From Granulicella pectinivorans (lineage in GTDB: Bacteria; Acidobacteriota; Terriglobia; Terriglobales; Acidobacteriaceae), in NCBI RefSeq assembly GCF_900114625.1, contig NZ_FOZL01000001.1, positions 186,001 through 250,000 of the forward strand: a stretch of 64,000 nucleotides of DNA. The letters run 5' to 3'. Below the pieces are notes generated by a model. That model ran no database searches and was not told the origin of the DNA. It worked only from the letters and a program-made list of their open reading frames with translations. Shown piece by piece: positions 1 through 7,882 of the stretch (the stretch's first letter is position 1; every line of letters begins with the position of its first letter). Both the position numbers and the translations under genes were made by a program.

Positions 1-281
1 CGTACTCGGGCGTGACGGACGCAGAGATTCTGGAGCTAACCGAGAGCCTGAAGGCCCATACGCTCGAAGACCGTGGGCACTTCCGGACGGTCGAGCCGCT
101 GATCGTGCTGGAGGTGGCGTTCAACAACATTATGCGCAGCGGGCGGCATGCGAGCGGGTTTGCGCTGCGGTTTCCACGCATCCTGCGTCTCCGCACGGAT
201 AAGCCGGTGGAAGAGATCGATACGCTGGAGCGGGTGGAGGAGGTCTATCTGAGCCAAGTGGATCGGCCTGTGGAGAGTTGA
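1..281 (+). CDS. ATP-dependent DNA ligase, C-terminal end (5' truncated by window)
   Basis: The reading frame is open from the left window edge to a TGA at 279-281, so only about 90 residues are seen. The text VEPLIVLEVAFNNI, followed by SGFALRFPRILRLR and KPVEEIDTLE, matches the conserved end of archaeal-type ATP-dependent DNA ligases, where the oligonucleotide-binding domain closes. These enzymes seal nicks using ATP, and in bacteria they accompany the NAD-dependent LigA, usually for repair. The nucleotidyltransferase domain with the catalytic lysine must lie upstream of this window. The gene ends 23 bases before purD on the same strand. The family call is firm; activity cannot be judged from this piece. 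Confidence 0.85.
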   Translation, partial: YSGVTDAEILELTESLKAHTLEDRGHFRTVEPLIVLEVAFNNIMRSGRHASGFALRFPRILRLRTDKPVEEIDTLERVEEVYLSQVDRPVES

Positions 282-304
282 GCCGGGGGTGCTAGGCTTT
301 CTTT

Positions 305-1576
305 ATGAAGGTTTTGGTCATTGGCGGTGGTGGTCGGGAGCACGCGCTTTGCTGGGCTCTGAAGCGTTCGAAGCGGGTCAGCGAAGTGGTGTGCGCGCCG
401 GGCAATGGCGGCATCAGCTATGTGGCGCGGTGTGAGGCGGTGCATGTCGCCTCTGTGGCAGAGATGGTGGCGCTGGTGGAGCGTGAGCAGCCCGGCATGA
501 CGGTCGTGGGGCCGGAGGTCCCGCTGGCGGTGGGCGTGGTGGATGCGCTGGAGGCGAAGGGCTTCAAGGTCTTCGGGCCGACGCAGGCGGCGGCGCAGCT
601 TGAATCGAGCAAGGGTTTTGCCAAGGATTTCATGGCTCGGCAGGGTATTCCGACGGCGGCGTATGCGGTGTGCGGGACGCCGGAGGAGGTCGCCGCGGCG
701 CTTGCGAAGATGGGCGCTCCGGTGGTGGTGAAGGCCGATGGCCTGGCTGCGGGCAAGGGCGTGGTGATCTGCGAGACGGTGGAGCAGGCGCAGGCCGAGG
801 CGGATGCGATGCTCGCGGGAAGGGTTCCGGGGGTGCAGGCGGATCGCGTGGTCGTCGAAGAGTTTATGGAAGGGCCGGAGGTCTCGTTCTTCGCCGTGAG
901 CGACGGCAAACAGGCGGTTACGGTCGGCGTCGCGCAGGATCATAAGCGTGTGGGCGAGGGCGACACGGGGCCGAATACAGGGGGCATGGGCGCGTACTCG
1001 ACCGATACGCTGATCTCGGGCGAGATGCGCGAGTGGCTGCTGAAGAACGTCGCCCAGAGGACCGTCGATGGCATGGCGCGGGAGGGCGTGCCGTTCAAGG
1101 GTGTGCTGTTCTGCGGGATCATGCTGACGAGCGCCGGGCCGAAGGTGCTGGAGTTCAATACGCGCTTCGGCGATCCGGAGACGCAGGCGCTGATGCTGCG
1201 GCTGAGATCGGATGTGCTGGACCTGATCGAGTGGTCGGTGGATGGGGGCGCAATCCCGAAGGTGGAGATGAAGCCGGGGGCGAGCGTCTGCGTGATTGCG
1301 GCCAGCGCGGGTTATCCGGGCAGCTATGAGAGCGGCTTTCCGATTACGGGTGCGACGACCTTTGCGGACTGGGAGGGCTCGGTCGAGCTGTTTCACTCGG
1401 GGTCGGCGGTGCGCGACGGTCAGCTTGTGACGGCAGGGGGCCGTGTGCTGGGCATGACGGCCACGGGGCCGGACCTGAAGGAGGCCCTGGGACGCGCCTA
1501 CACCTCGCTGGCACAGGTGTCGTTCGAAGGGATGCAGTTCCGGCGGGATATCGGTTGGCGGGCGACGGCAGACTAG
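305..1576 (+). CDS. purD: Phosphoribosylamine-glycine ligase (GAR synthetase)
   Basis: PurD joins glycine to 5-phosphoribosylamine using ATP, the second step of de novo purine synthesis. The 423-residue product has the expected length. It opens with the N-domain signature GGGGREHALCWAL and continues through an ATP-grasp region (VVKADGLAAGKGVVIC near residue 140, then GPEVSFFAVSDG). The metal and ATP site follows at LEFNTRFGDPETQ near residue 284. The ATG is the first residue of the normal N-terminal strand (MKVLVIGGGG), so the start is secure although the ribosome site is weak. PurL and PurF, other steps of the pathway, lie about 6-10 kb away on the other strand. PurD ends toward the alcohol dehydrogenase gene, with a hairpin between them. 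Confidence 0.97.
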   Translation: MKVLVIGGGGREHALCWALKRSKRVSEVVCAPGNGGISYVARCEAVHVASVAEMVALVEREQPGMTVVGPEVPLAVGVVDALEAKGFKVFGPTQAAAQLESSKGFAKDFMARQGIPTAAYAVCGTPEEVAAALAKMGAPVVVKADGLAAGKGVVICETVEQAQAEADAMLAGRVPGVQADRVVVEEFMEGPEVSFFAVSDGKQAVTVGVAQDHKRVGEGDTGPNTGGMGAYSTDTLISGEMREWLLKNVAQRTVDGMAREGVPFKGVLFCGIMLTSAGPKVLEFNTRFGDPETQALMLRLRSDVLDLIEWSVDGGAIPKVEMKPGASVCVIAASAGYPGSYESGFPITGATTFADWEGSVELFHSGSAVRDGQLVTAGGRVLGMTATGPDLKEALGRAYTSLAQVSFEGMQFRRDIGWRATAD

Positions 1577-1585
1577 CTGGTTCAC

Positions 1586-1623
1586 GGGTGCCCCACGTCT
1601 CAAAATCGAGACATAAGGCACCC
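1586..1623. repeat. Imperfect palindrome between convergent purD and adh
   Basis: Outer arms GGGTGCC (1586-1592) and GGCACCC (1617-1623) enclose inner arms GTCTC (1597-1601) and GAGAC (1608-1612). The sequence begins GGGTGCCCCACGTCTC, which resembles two other palindromes here, at 27819-27850 and 48642-48686. It lies between two converging genes, so it could act as a two-way terminator, though no T-run follows on either side. I read it as a member of a dispersed palindromic family. Confidence 0.6.
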
Positions 1624-1637
1624 GCCTCTGTGGCGTA

Positions 1638-2684
1638 CTACAGCGTTTTGAGGTCGAGGACGAAGCGGTACTTCACGTCACTCTTGACGACGCGATCGTA
1701 GGCCTCGGCGACCTTGTCCATGGGGATCAGTTCGATCTCCGCGACGATGTCGTGCTCGGCGCAGAAGTCGAGCATCTCCTGGGTCTCCTTCATGCCGCCG
1801 ATGGAGGATCCGGAGAGTGAGCGGCGGTTGGTGACCATGGCGAAGGGATGCACGGGCAGAGGGATTTCCGGCAGGCCTACCAGACAGCAGACGCCGTTGA
1901 TGCGTAACAGGTTGAGGTAGGCGTTGATGTCATGGGGGGCGGAGACGCAGTCGAGGATGAAGTCGAACTTGCCCTTCAGCGCATCCATCGCGGCCTGATC
2001 CTTGCTGATGACGACCTTGTCGGCTCCGAGACGGAGCGCGTCGGCCTCCTTGCCGGCCGATGTCGTGAAGAGCGTGACCTCGGCACCGAAGGCGTGGGCG
2101 AACTTGAGGCCCATGTGACCGAGACCGCCGAGACCGACGATGCCGACCTTCATGCCCGGACCGACCTTCCAGTGCTTCAGTGGGCTGTAGGTGGTGATGC
2201 CCGCGCAGAGCAGAGGCGCAACAGCAGCCAGCTTTGGTTCGAGACTCGCCGCGATGGCGTTGACGTAACGCTCATCCACCACGATGTTGTTCGAGTAGCC
2301 GCCGTGGACGAGCACGCCGTCGTAGCCGAGCGCGTTGTAGGTGCCGACGAAGCCTTTTTCGCAATAAGCCTCTTCGTCCGCCCTGCAGTTGTCGCAGACG
2401 CGGCAGGAATCGACCAGCACGCCGACACCGGCCAGGTCGCCTTCCTTGAAGCGCTTGACCTCGCTGCCGACGGAGAGGACGCGGCCGACGATCTCGTGGC
2501 CGGGGACCATGGGGTACATCGCGTTGTGCCACTCATCTTTGACCTGGTGGATGTCGGAGTGACAGATGCCGCAGAATTCGATGGCGACGACGACGTCGGA
2601 CGGACCGGGGTCGCGGCGTTCGAAGCTGAAGGGCGCGAGACCGGAGGTGGGTGACTGGGCGGCGTAACCTTTGGAAGAGAGCAT
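1638..2684 (-). CDS. Zinc-dependent NAD(P) alcohol dehydrogenase (YahK/CAD type)
   Basis: This 348-residue medium-chain dehydrogenase should interconvert an aldehyde and a primary alcohol. The catalytic zinc site is visible in GICHSDIH and in GHEIVGRV. A structural zinc cluster follows (CRVCDNCRADEEAYC), and the nucleotide fold shows GIVGLGGLGHMG. The domain order and the SSIGGMKETQEMLDFC segment fit the cinnamyl-alcohol/YahK branch, whose members usually use NADPH. The frame extends 16 codons further upstream, but the ATG at 2684 is preceded by AAAGGA at good spacing and gives the normal N-terminus, so I chose it. The physiological substrate cannot be read from the sequence. Confidence 0.93.
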   Translation of the reverse strand: MLSSKGYAAQSPTSGLAPFSFERRDPGPSDVVVAIEFCGICHSDIHQVKDEWHNAMYPMVPGHEIVGRVLSVGSEVKRFKEGDLAGVGVLVDSCRVCDNCRADEEAYCEKGFVGTYNALGYDGVLVHGGYSNNIVVDERYVNAIAASLEPKLAAVAPLLCAGITTYSPLKHWKVGPGMKVGIVGLGGLGHMGLKFAHAFGAEVTLFTTSAGKEADALRLGADKVVISKDQAAMDALKGKFDFILDCVSAPHDINAYLNLLRINGVCCLVGLPEIPLPVHPFAMVTNRRSLSGSSIGGMKETQEMLDFCAEHDIVAEIELIPMDKVAEAYDRVVKSDVKYRFVLDLKTL

Positions 2685-2821
2685 TGTTTGTCCTTTGTGG
2701 CTAGGTGATGGTGGCGAGATCGAGGATTGCATCCCCTCCCCGATTTAAGGGATCAAAGTCTTCAAAAATATAAGCTTCGGTCTGGACCTGGGTGCCCGGA
2801 TCTTCTCTGGGGGGACAGGCG

Positions 2822-3703
2822 TTATTGCGGTTTGCGTGGGATGGAGAGTTGGGCCGGCGCATCGACATGATAGGTCGTCGAAAAGTTGCGCTGGTTGATG
2901 CCAAGACTGAGACGACCGCGGGAATCGATGTAGAAGAGCGGCTTGCCGACGGGAACATCCGCGAATGTTTTGACGAATGGGAAGGTGTAGACGGTACCGG
3001 CGAGCTTGACGGGGATGATGTCGCCAATACGGTAGCCAAGCTGCGCGAAGGTCTCGGCGGGGACGTTGAGGACCAGGTTGCCGAATGGGCCGTCGGTGCC
3101 GATGACCTCCGCGCTGAGCCCGGCCGGGCTGAGGGTGGCGTTGTGGAGGTCGAGCCGGACGAGCGTGGCTGGGTCGATGGCGGGTCCGGCCTGCGTCCAG
3201 TCGTCGCCGCGGGCGAGGTGCGCACCGGCGGGCGAGAAGATGTCGCGTCCGTGGAAGGTGGAGGAGAGTTTCGCGCCGATCATCCAGGCGGGATTAGTGA
3301 TCTCGCGGACGCCATCGATGCCGTCGCGGTCCTGTACCAGCGTGAGGAGGCCGTTATCCGGGAGCACGAAGTACTGGCCTACTTTGGAATGCGCGATGAT
3401 GGCCTTGCGCTTGCTGCCGACCGTGGGGTCGATGACGGCGACGAAGACCGCATCTTTCGCGAAGTAGGGGGAGGATCCGGCGAGAAAGCGGGCGGCCTCG
3501 GCGATGCTGTAGGGCGTGACCTGGTGGGTGATGTCGATGATGCGCACGCCGGGGGCGACGCCTTCCATGACGGCCTTGCAGATGCCGACAGCGTCGTCGC
3601 GGACGTCGAAGTCGGTCATAAAACCGATCGTCTTGTGCTGCTGCTGTGCAGGGGCGCCGGCGACGAGTAACAACAGGGGTAGGAAGATGCGTCGGAGGTT
3701 CAC
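2822..3703 (-). CDS. Exported DUF62 family protein (SAM hydroxide adenosyltransferase-like)
   Basis: The 293-residue product resembles the DUF62 family, which includes fluorinase/chlorinase and the more common enzyme that splits S-adenosylmethionine with water into adenosine and methionine. Family marks are IGFMTDFDVRDD near residue 26, DITHQVTPYSI, AVIDPTVGSKRKA and PDNGLLTLV. The start is a GTG at 3703, preceded by AGGAG nine bases away. From there the protein begins with a clear signal peptide (NLRRIFLPLLLLVAGAPA, then QQQHK). Upstream in-frame ATG codons would add a non-conserved basic extension. Export is odd for a SAM-using enzyme, because SAM is cytoplasmic. The family call is good; the substrate is uncertain. 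Confidence 0.85.
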   Translation of the reverse strand: MNLRRIFLPLLLLVAGAPAQQQHKTIGFMTDFDVRDDAVGICKAVMEGVAPGVRIIDITHQVTPYSIAEAARFLAGSSPYFAKDAVFVAVIDPTVGSKRKAIIAHSKVGQYFVLPDNGLLTLVQDRDGIDGVREITNPAWMIGAKLSSTFHGRDIFSPAGAHLARGDDWTQAGPAIDPATLVRLDLHNATLSPAGLSAEVIGTDGPFGNLVLNVPAETFAQLGYRIGDIIPVKLAGTVYTFPFVKTFADVPVGKPLFYIDSRGRLSLGINQRNFSTTYHVDAPAQLSIPRKPQ

Positions 3704-3798
3704 GTTCGGGGACTCCTGTCGGGGAATGCTGTTGCCATCATACAAAGGAGTCCCCGTGCGGTTAGCGTGCATGGGCCCGAGACCCTCGCTCGAGCACT

Positions 3799-3930
3799 TC
3801 AGCTCGGGCGCGTCGTCGAGCGGGGCACGACGACCCAGACGGAGGTGAGAGGGCGGCGAGGGTCGGTGGTCGCCATCCAGCGGCGAACGAGGTGGGTCGC
3901 GGGACGCGCGACGTAGAGGGTACGGGTCAT
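3799..3930 (-). CDS. Possible 43-residue small protein
   Basis: A 44-codon frame begins at an ATG at 3930 and ends with TGA at 3799-3801. Its main support is a strong ribosome site, GGAGG, five bases before the ATG. The product, starting MTRTLYVARPATHLVRRWM, is basic and has no membrane segment or cysteine. It ends about 95 bases before the exported DUF62 gene on the same strand and could be co-transcribed with it. I do not recognise the family, and conservation is untested. It may also be chance in GC-rich DNA. Confidence 0.3.
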   Translation of the reverse strand: MTRTLYVARPATHLVRRWMATTDPRRPLTSVWVVVPRSTTRPS

Positions 3931-4227
3931 GATGTCCTCCCTGGCCACGGACGGGGGCGCGGACGCGAGGCTTGCTGAGCACGCGGCCCGTGTGGCGTTG
4001 GAATTTTGCAGGGGGAGTGTGTGGCTTCGTCCGTCATGATGGACGGATGGGGCTCACGCGCTCTCGGTCACAGGTCGTATGCTGTGAGGAGCGGTGAGGA
4101 GGTCGCTCGATGCGGCGTCCGGAACGCTAGTCACAGCACAGGGTACTTGGAGGTTCTTGTGCGGACTCGATGTTCATGGGTCTTTCCGATTCTCCTTGCG
4201 CGGTCCTCTGCGTGTTCATTTTGTATC
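3931..4227. other. Intergenic stretch without a recognised gene
   Basis: About 300 bases separate the small leftward frame from the regulator operator. It should hold leftward promoter elements for the DUF62 side and the rightward promoter for the regulator. I could not pick a convincing -35/-10 pair, RNA gene or repeat. Confidence 0.5.
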
Positions 4228-4244
4228 ATATCCCCCTAGGGTAT
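4228..4244 (+). promoter_or_regulatory. Probable CsoR/FrmR/RcnR-type operator
   Basis: The sequence ATATCCCCCTAGGGTAT is a near-palindrome with a C-tract and a G-tract flanked by AT-rich arms. This is the general form of operators bound by CsoR/RcnR/FrmR proteins. It ends just before the AGGAAG ribosome site (4245-4250) of the regulator at 4259, so binding would block its own expression. Binding is inferred from form and position. Confidence 0.65.
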
Positions 4245-4258
4245 AGGAAGCGGACAAC

Positions 4259-4534
4259 ATGTCTCATTTCGACAAGGAAAAAGCCAAGCTCGTGGCGCGC
4301 ATCAAGAGAATCCGGGGCCAGGTGGACTCGATCGAACGATCCCTGAGCACCGGCGACGACTGCGCGGACGTGCTGATGCTGCTGGCGAATGTGCGCGGAG
4401 GCATCAACAGCCTGATGGGCGAGGTGCTTGAAGACCACATCCGCCTGCACATGATGACGCCGGAGAAGAACGGCCTGCCCTCGCAGGAGCTAGCCGAGGA
4501 CTTGATCGACCTGGTGCGCGCTTACCTGAAGTAG
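4259..4534 (+). CDS. CsoR/RcnR/FrmR family metal- or formaldehyde-sensing repressor
   Basis: The 91-residue all-helical protein belongs to the small tetrameric repressor family that includes CsoR (copper), RcnR (nickel/cobalt) and FrmR (formaldehyde). The helix text RIKRIRGQVDSIERSL, with Cys35 and His60, is diagnostic. His3 and His64 are also present. Together His3, Cys35, His60 and His64 match the ligand set described for RcnR, whereas FrmR has Glu at position 64. I therefore lean toward nickel/cobalt sensing, but no metal exporter follows. The next gene, 46 bases downstream, is an exported VOC protein, so the target may be distant. A probable operator lies directly upstream. Confidence 0.88.
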   Translation: MSHFDKEKAKLVARIKRIRGQVDSIERSLSTGDDCADVLMLLANVRGGINSLMGEVLEDHIRLHMMTPEKNGLPSQELAEDLIDLVRAYLK

Positions 4535-4580
4535 TCTCTCGTTGACTTCCGTACGGCGCGGGCTCTATCGTTTTCCGACC

Positions 4581-5465
4581 ATGATTAAGCGTGCGGCGTG
4601 GGCGGTAGTGGGGACGATGGCGATGGCGGCCGGGGCGCAGCAGCGTCCGGCGATCACGGGCATCTCGTTTGTGCGTGTGTATGCGTCGAATCCTTCCGCT
4701 ACGGGCGCTTTTTATGGGGGCGAACTGGGCTATGAGCGCTCGGTGGAAGGCGATCTGCAGCGCTTCCAGGTCAACGAGTTGCAGTCGATCGAGGTGGTTC
4801 CTTTGCCCTCGCCGGCTCCGCCCTCGCGGCAGGCCGCGGTGGGGTTGACGACACGGGATGTGAAGGCGATGGAGACGTATGTGAAGGCGCACGGCATCGC
4901 CGTTGTGGAGCCGATGAAGCGAGGGCGCTTCGCGGTGAAAGATCCCGAGGGCAACCTCATCTATTTTGTGCAGAGTGCGCCGATCAAGGGCGATATTTCG
5001 CCGCGCGCGGGTTCGCATCGGCTTATCCACGCTGGATTTATGGTGCGGGACGAGGCGAAGGAGCAGACCTTCTATCGCGATCTGCTGGGTTTCACTCCGT
5101 ACTGGCGCGGAGGCCGCAGCGAAGATGGGCCGCCCGACTGGGTGTCGCAGCATGTGCCGGATGGGACGGACTGGATCGAGTACATGTTGAACGCCGCGCC
5201 TGTCCCGACACCGAAGTCGCTGGGCAGCATGGATCATCTCGCGCTTGGCGTGGAGCACATTGGGGATGCGGTCGCCGGACTGGCGCGCAACGGATGCGCC
5301 GACGCACAGTGCTCAAAGACGCAGATGGGACGCGACGGCAAGATGCAGTTGAACGAGTTCGACCCCGACCTGACGCGGGTGGAGTACATGGAGTTCAGGC
5401 CCAGCGGGACGACCTGCTGCTCGGTGCCGGTGGGCAAACATCCCACGGCTGTTGAAGACCGGTAA
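4581..5465 (+). CDS. Exported VOC (glyoxalase/bleomycin-resistance fold) protein, two modules
   Basis: The 294-residue protein begins with a signal peptide ending GAQQRP, so it should act outside the cytoplasm. Two vicinal-oxygen-chelate modules are visible: ITGISFVRVYASNPSATGAFYGGELGY near residue 25, and HAGFMVRDEAKEQTFYRDLLGFTPYW near residue 155. The second ends with DHLALGVEHIG. VOC proteins include lyases, dioxygenases and binding proteins, and nothing here fixes the reaction. An in-frame ATG lies 13 codons earlier, but the chosen one gives a clean signal peptide. It follows the metal-sensor gene closely and could be co-transcribed with it. Confidence 0.8.
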   Translation: MIKRAAWAVVGTMAMAAGAQQRPAITGISFVRVYASNPSATGAFYGGELGYERSVEGDLQRFQVNELQSIEVVPLPSPAPPSRQAAVGLTTRDVKAMETYVKAHGIAVVEPMKRGRFAVKDPEGNLIYFVQSAPIKGDISPRAGSHRLIHAGFMVRDEAKEQTFYRDLLGFTPYWRGGRSEDGPPDWVSQHVPDGTDWIEYMLNAAPVPTPKSLGSMDHLALGVEHIGDAVAGLARNGCADAQCSKTQMGRDGKMQLNEFDPDLTRVEYMEFRPSGTTCCSVPVGKHPTAVEDR

Positions 5466-5491
5466 ATGTTCTGCTGTTCTAATGGCTCATC

Positions 5492-6796
5492 ATGATGATG
5501 CGTTTGCTGGCAGTATGGCTTGCGATGGCGGTGTGTGCGGGGGCGCAGACGACGCCGGACCCGATTGTGTTTGTGCATGGCAACGGCGATGACTCGGCCA
5601 AGTGGATCGGGATCATAGGGCTGTTCGAGTCGAATGGCTTTCCGGCGGACAGGCTGTATGCCGTACGGTTTACGAATCCCTCGGCCCGGACGCAGGATCA
5701 TGTAGCTGAGGCTGGGCGGTCTTCGACGATCGACCAGGTGAGCGAGTTGAGCGCGACCGTGGCGCGGGCGTTGCTGGAGACGCACGCCAAGAAGGTAGTG
5801 CTGGTGGGCAGCAGCCGCGGCGGCATGACGATCCGCAACTACCTGCGCAATGCGGGTGGAAGCGCCGTCGTCTCGGCGGCGGTGCTGTGCGGTACGCCGA
5901 ACCATGGGGTGTTTGCCGTGGGGACCGGGCTGGATGGTGAGTTCAATGGCAACGGAGACTTTCTGCGCGGGCTGAACGAGGGCAGCGAGGTCGTCGACGG
6001 GGTGCGCATGATGACGCTGCGGAGCGACAAGCTGGACAAGTTTGCGCAGCCGGATGGGCGGGCGGCCGGGCTGTTCGAGCATACGGGCGTGACCTTCGAA
6101 GGGCCTGCGTTGCAGGGGGCGGAGAACGTTGTCATCGCAGGTGCCGATCATCGCGAACTGGCGTTTACGCCACAGGCCTTCCGGCTGATGTACCGGTTTA
6201 TTACGGGCAAGGACGCGGTGCAGGATAGGGTCACGGCGGAGGCGCATCCCGTGGTTTCGGGGCTGGTGACGGGCTTTGCGGGCAAGAATGCAACGAATCT
6301 TCCGGTGAGCGGTGTTCGGGTGCGGGTCTATCCGCTGGCGCGTGGATCGGCGCGTCGTGAGGGCGCGGCTCTCTATGACAGGACGACCGATGCCTCGGGA
6401 GTGTGGGGGCCGGTGGTGCTGGATTCCACGGTGGAGTATGAGTTTGAGCTGGAGGCAGCGGGGCACGACGTTTCTTACTTCAAAGCTCCGGTGCCGCGCT
6501 CGACGGCGCTGATGAATCTGCGGCTGGTTCCGGCGGCTGCCGACTCCGCGCGCGGCAAGGGTCATCTGCTGATTTCGCGGCCCGAAGGGTATTTTTCCGC
6601 CGGGCGGGATGCGGTGACGATCGACGGTGCGCTCACGAAGGATGAGCCGGCGGGGCTTCCGGTGAAGGACAGCTTCGTCGCGACCGTCCCCACGAAGGCC
6701 GACGGGGTGGCGGTCAGGCTGCGCGGCGAGACGATCTGGGCGCGGCCTTCGGAGGATTTTGCGACGAGGCTCGCGGTGGTGGACCTGCTCTGGTAG
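5492..6796 (+). CDS. Exported alpha/beta hydrolase (lipase/esterase-like) with C-terminal beta domain
   Basis: A signal peptide (cleavage near CAGAQTTP) precedes an alpha/beta-hydrolase domain. The oxyanion region reads IVFVHGNGDDSAKW near residue 25, and the nucleophile elbow is GSSRG at 106-110, with Ser108 as probable catalytic serine. A likely catalytic His lies in IAGADHREL near residue 213. The remaining 190 residues look like a beta-rich accessory domain with carboxypeptidase-regulatory-like text (TGFAGKNATNLPVSGVRVRVYPL). The 434-residue length fits secreted acidobacterial esterases of this layout. Three ATG codons lie in a row at the start. The substrate is unknown; lipid or polyester is a guess. 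Confidence 0.78.
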   Translation: MMMRLLAVWLAMAVCAGAQTTPDPIVFVHGNGDDSAKWIGIIGLFESNGFPADRLYAVRFTNPSARTQDHVAEAGRSSTIDQVSELSATVARALLETHAKKVVLVGSSRGGMTIRNYLRNAGGSAVVSAAVLCGTPNHGVFAVGTGLDGEFNGNGDFLRGLNEGSEVVDGVRMMTLRSDKLDKFAQPDGRAAGLFEHTGVTFEGPALQGAENVVIAGADHRELAFTPQAFRLMYRFITGKDAVQDRVTAEAHPVVSGLVTGFAGKNATNLPVSGVRVRVYPLARGSARREGAALYDRTTDASGVWGPVVLDSTVEYEFELEAAGHDVSYFKAPVPRSTALMNLRLVPAAADSARGKGHLLISRPEGYFSAGRDAVTIDGALTKDEPAGLPVKDSFVATVPTKADGVAVRLRGETIWARPSEDFATRLAVVDLLW

Positions 6797-6826
6797 AGGG
6801 CGCATCCAACGGCATGGAGGTGCGGT

Positions 6827-7882
6827 ATGCGGGTCTGGCGAGGGTTGATGGCGATGTGTCTGATGGCAGGCAGTGTGGGGGCGCAGACCTCTCTGCTGGT
6901 GCTGGCGAAGAAGGATCAGGCGCTGGCCATCGTCGATCCGGGGACGATGAAGGTGGTGGCCAAGGTTCCGGTCGGCGTGAATCCGCATGAGGTGATCGCC
7001 TCGGCCGATGGGCGAACGGCCTGGGTTTCGAACTACGACAACGGCTCGGCCCATACGATCACGGTCGTCGACCTTGCCACGCGGAAGGTTGTGAAGACGA
7101 TCGACCTGGGGCCGGTGTGGGGGCCTCACGGCTTCTTCGTCGCCGACGGCAAGACGTACTTCACCGCTGAGCGCTCGAAGCTGATCGGGCGGATCGATCC
7201 GGCGACCGAGACGGTGGACTGGTTGCTGGGGACCGGGCAGGTGGGCACGCATATGCTGTGGGTGTCGCGGGATGGGAAGAAGGTTGTGACGGTGAATGTG
7301 GGGTCGGGTACGCTGAGCCTGCTGACGGAGCGAGCGCCGACGCCGGACTCCTATGCGCCGAAGATGCTCTCCAAGCAGGGAGGGACGACGACGCGGGGCA
7401 AGGGTGGGCCGGTGGCTCCGGACTGGGATGAGGCTGTCGTGAAGGTGGGGACGAAGCCGGAGGGGTTCGATGTGATCCCGGATAGCGACGGGAATCCCAA
7501 GACGATCTGGGTGGCCAATGCGGGTGAAGGGACGGTCTCGGTCGTCGACTTCGCGAGCCATGCGGTGACGAAGACGGTGGGCGTCGAGATGCCGGGGGCC
7601 AACCGGCTGCGCTTTACGCCGGACCATGCGACGGCACTGATCTCCGCGGATAAGAGCGCGACCGTCGCGGTGGTGGATGTGGCTTCGGCGACAGTGAAGA
7701 CGCGCGTTCCGGTGGGCACGGGAGCCGCGGGCATTCTGATTCAGCCCGATGGGTCGCGGGCGTATGTGTCGTGCTCACCGGATAACTGGGTGACGGTCAT
7801 CGACTTGAAGACGATGACCGTGGTGGGAAAGATACAGCCCGGGATTGAGCCGGATGGGCTGGCCTGGGCGGTTGGGAACTAA
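6827..7882 (+). CDS. Exported YncE-like beta-propeller protein
   Basis: The 351-residue protein has a signal peptide ending VGAQTSL and then repeated propeller blades. Examples are VVAKVPVGVNPHEVIASADGR, TVSVVDFASHAVTKTVGVEM and VTVIDLKTMTVVGKIQPG. This is the YVTN/YncE-type seven-blade fold, common among exported proteins of unknown role. The ATG follows GGAGG at six bases, a strong ribosome site. It sits 30 bases after the hydrolase gene and reads in the same direction. Its stop codon overlaps the stop of purF on the opposite strand by four bases. The fold call is firm and the function unknown. Confidence 0.82.
   Translation: MRVWRGLMAMCLMAGSVGAQTSLLVLAKKDQALAIVDPGTMKVVAKVPVGVNPHEVIASADGRTAWVSNYDNGSAHTITVVDLATRKVVKTIDLGPVWGPHGFFVADGKTYFTAERSKLIGRIDPATETVDWLLGTGQVGTHMLWVSRDGKKVVTVNVGSGTLSLLTERAPTPDSYAPKMLSKQGGTTTRGKGGPVAPDWDEAVVKVGTKPEGFDVIPDSDGNPKTIWVANAGEGTVSVVDFASHAVTKTVGVEMPGANRLRFTPDHATALISADKSATVAVVDVASATVKTRVPVGTGAAGILIQPDGSRAYVSCSPDNWVTVIDLKTMTVVGKIQPGIEPDGLAWAVGN

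Noticed and set aside
245..1621. A 458-codon open frame on the minus strand opposite purD
   Set aside because: It is the mirror of a well-supported purD, its product is arginine- and histidine-rich without domains, and no ribosome site was seen. Such frames are common in GC-rich DNA.
5234..7627. A 797-codon minus-strand frame opposite the exported hydrolase and propeller genes
   Set aside because: The plus-strand genes have signal peptides, motifs and ribosome sites. The minus frame reads as low-complexity Arg/His/Pro text.
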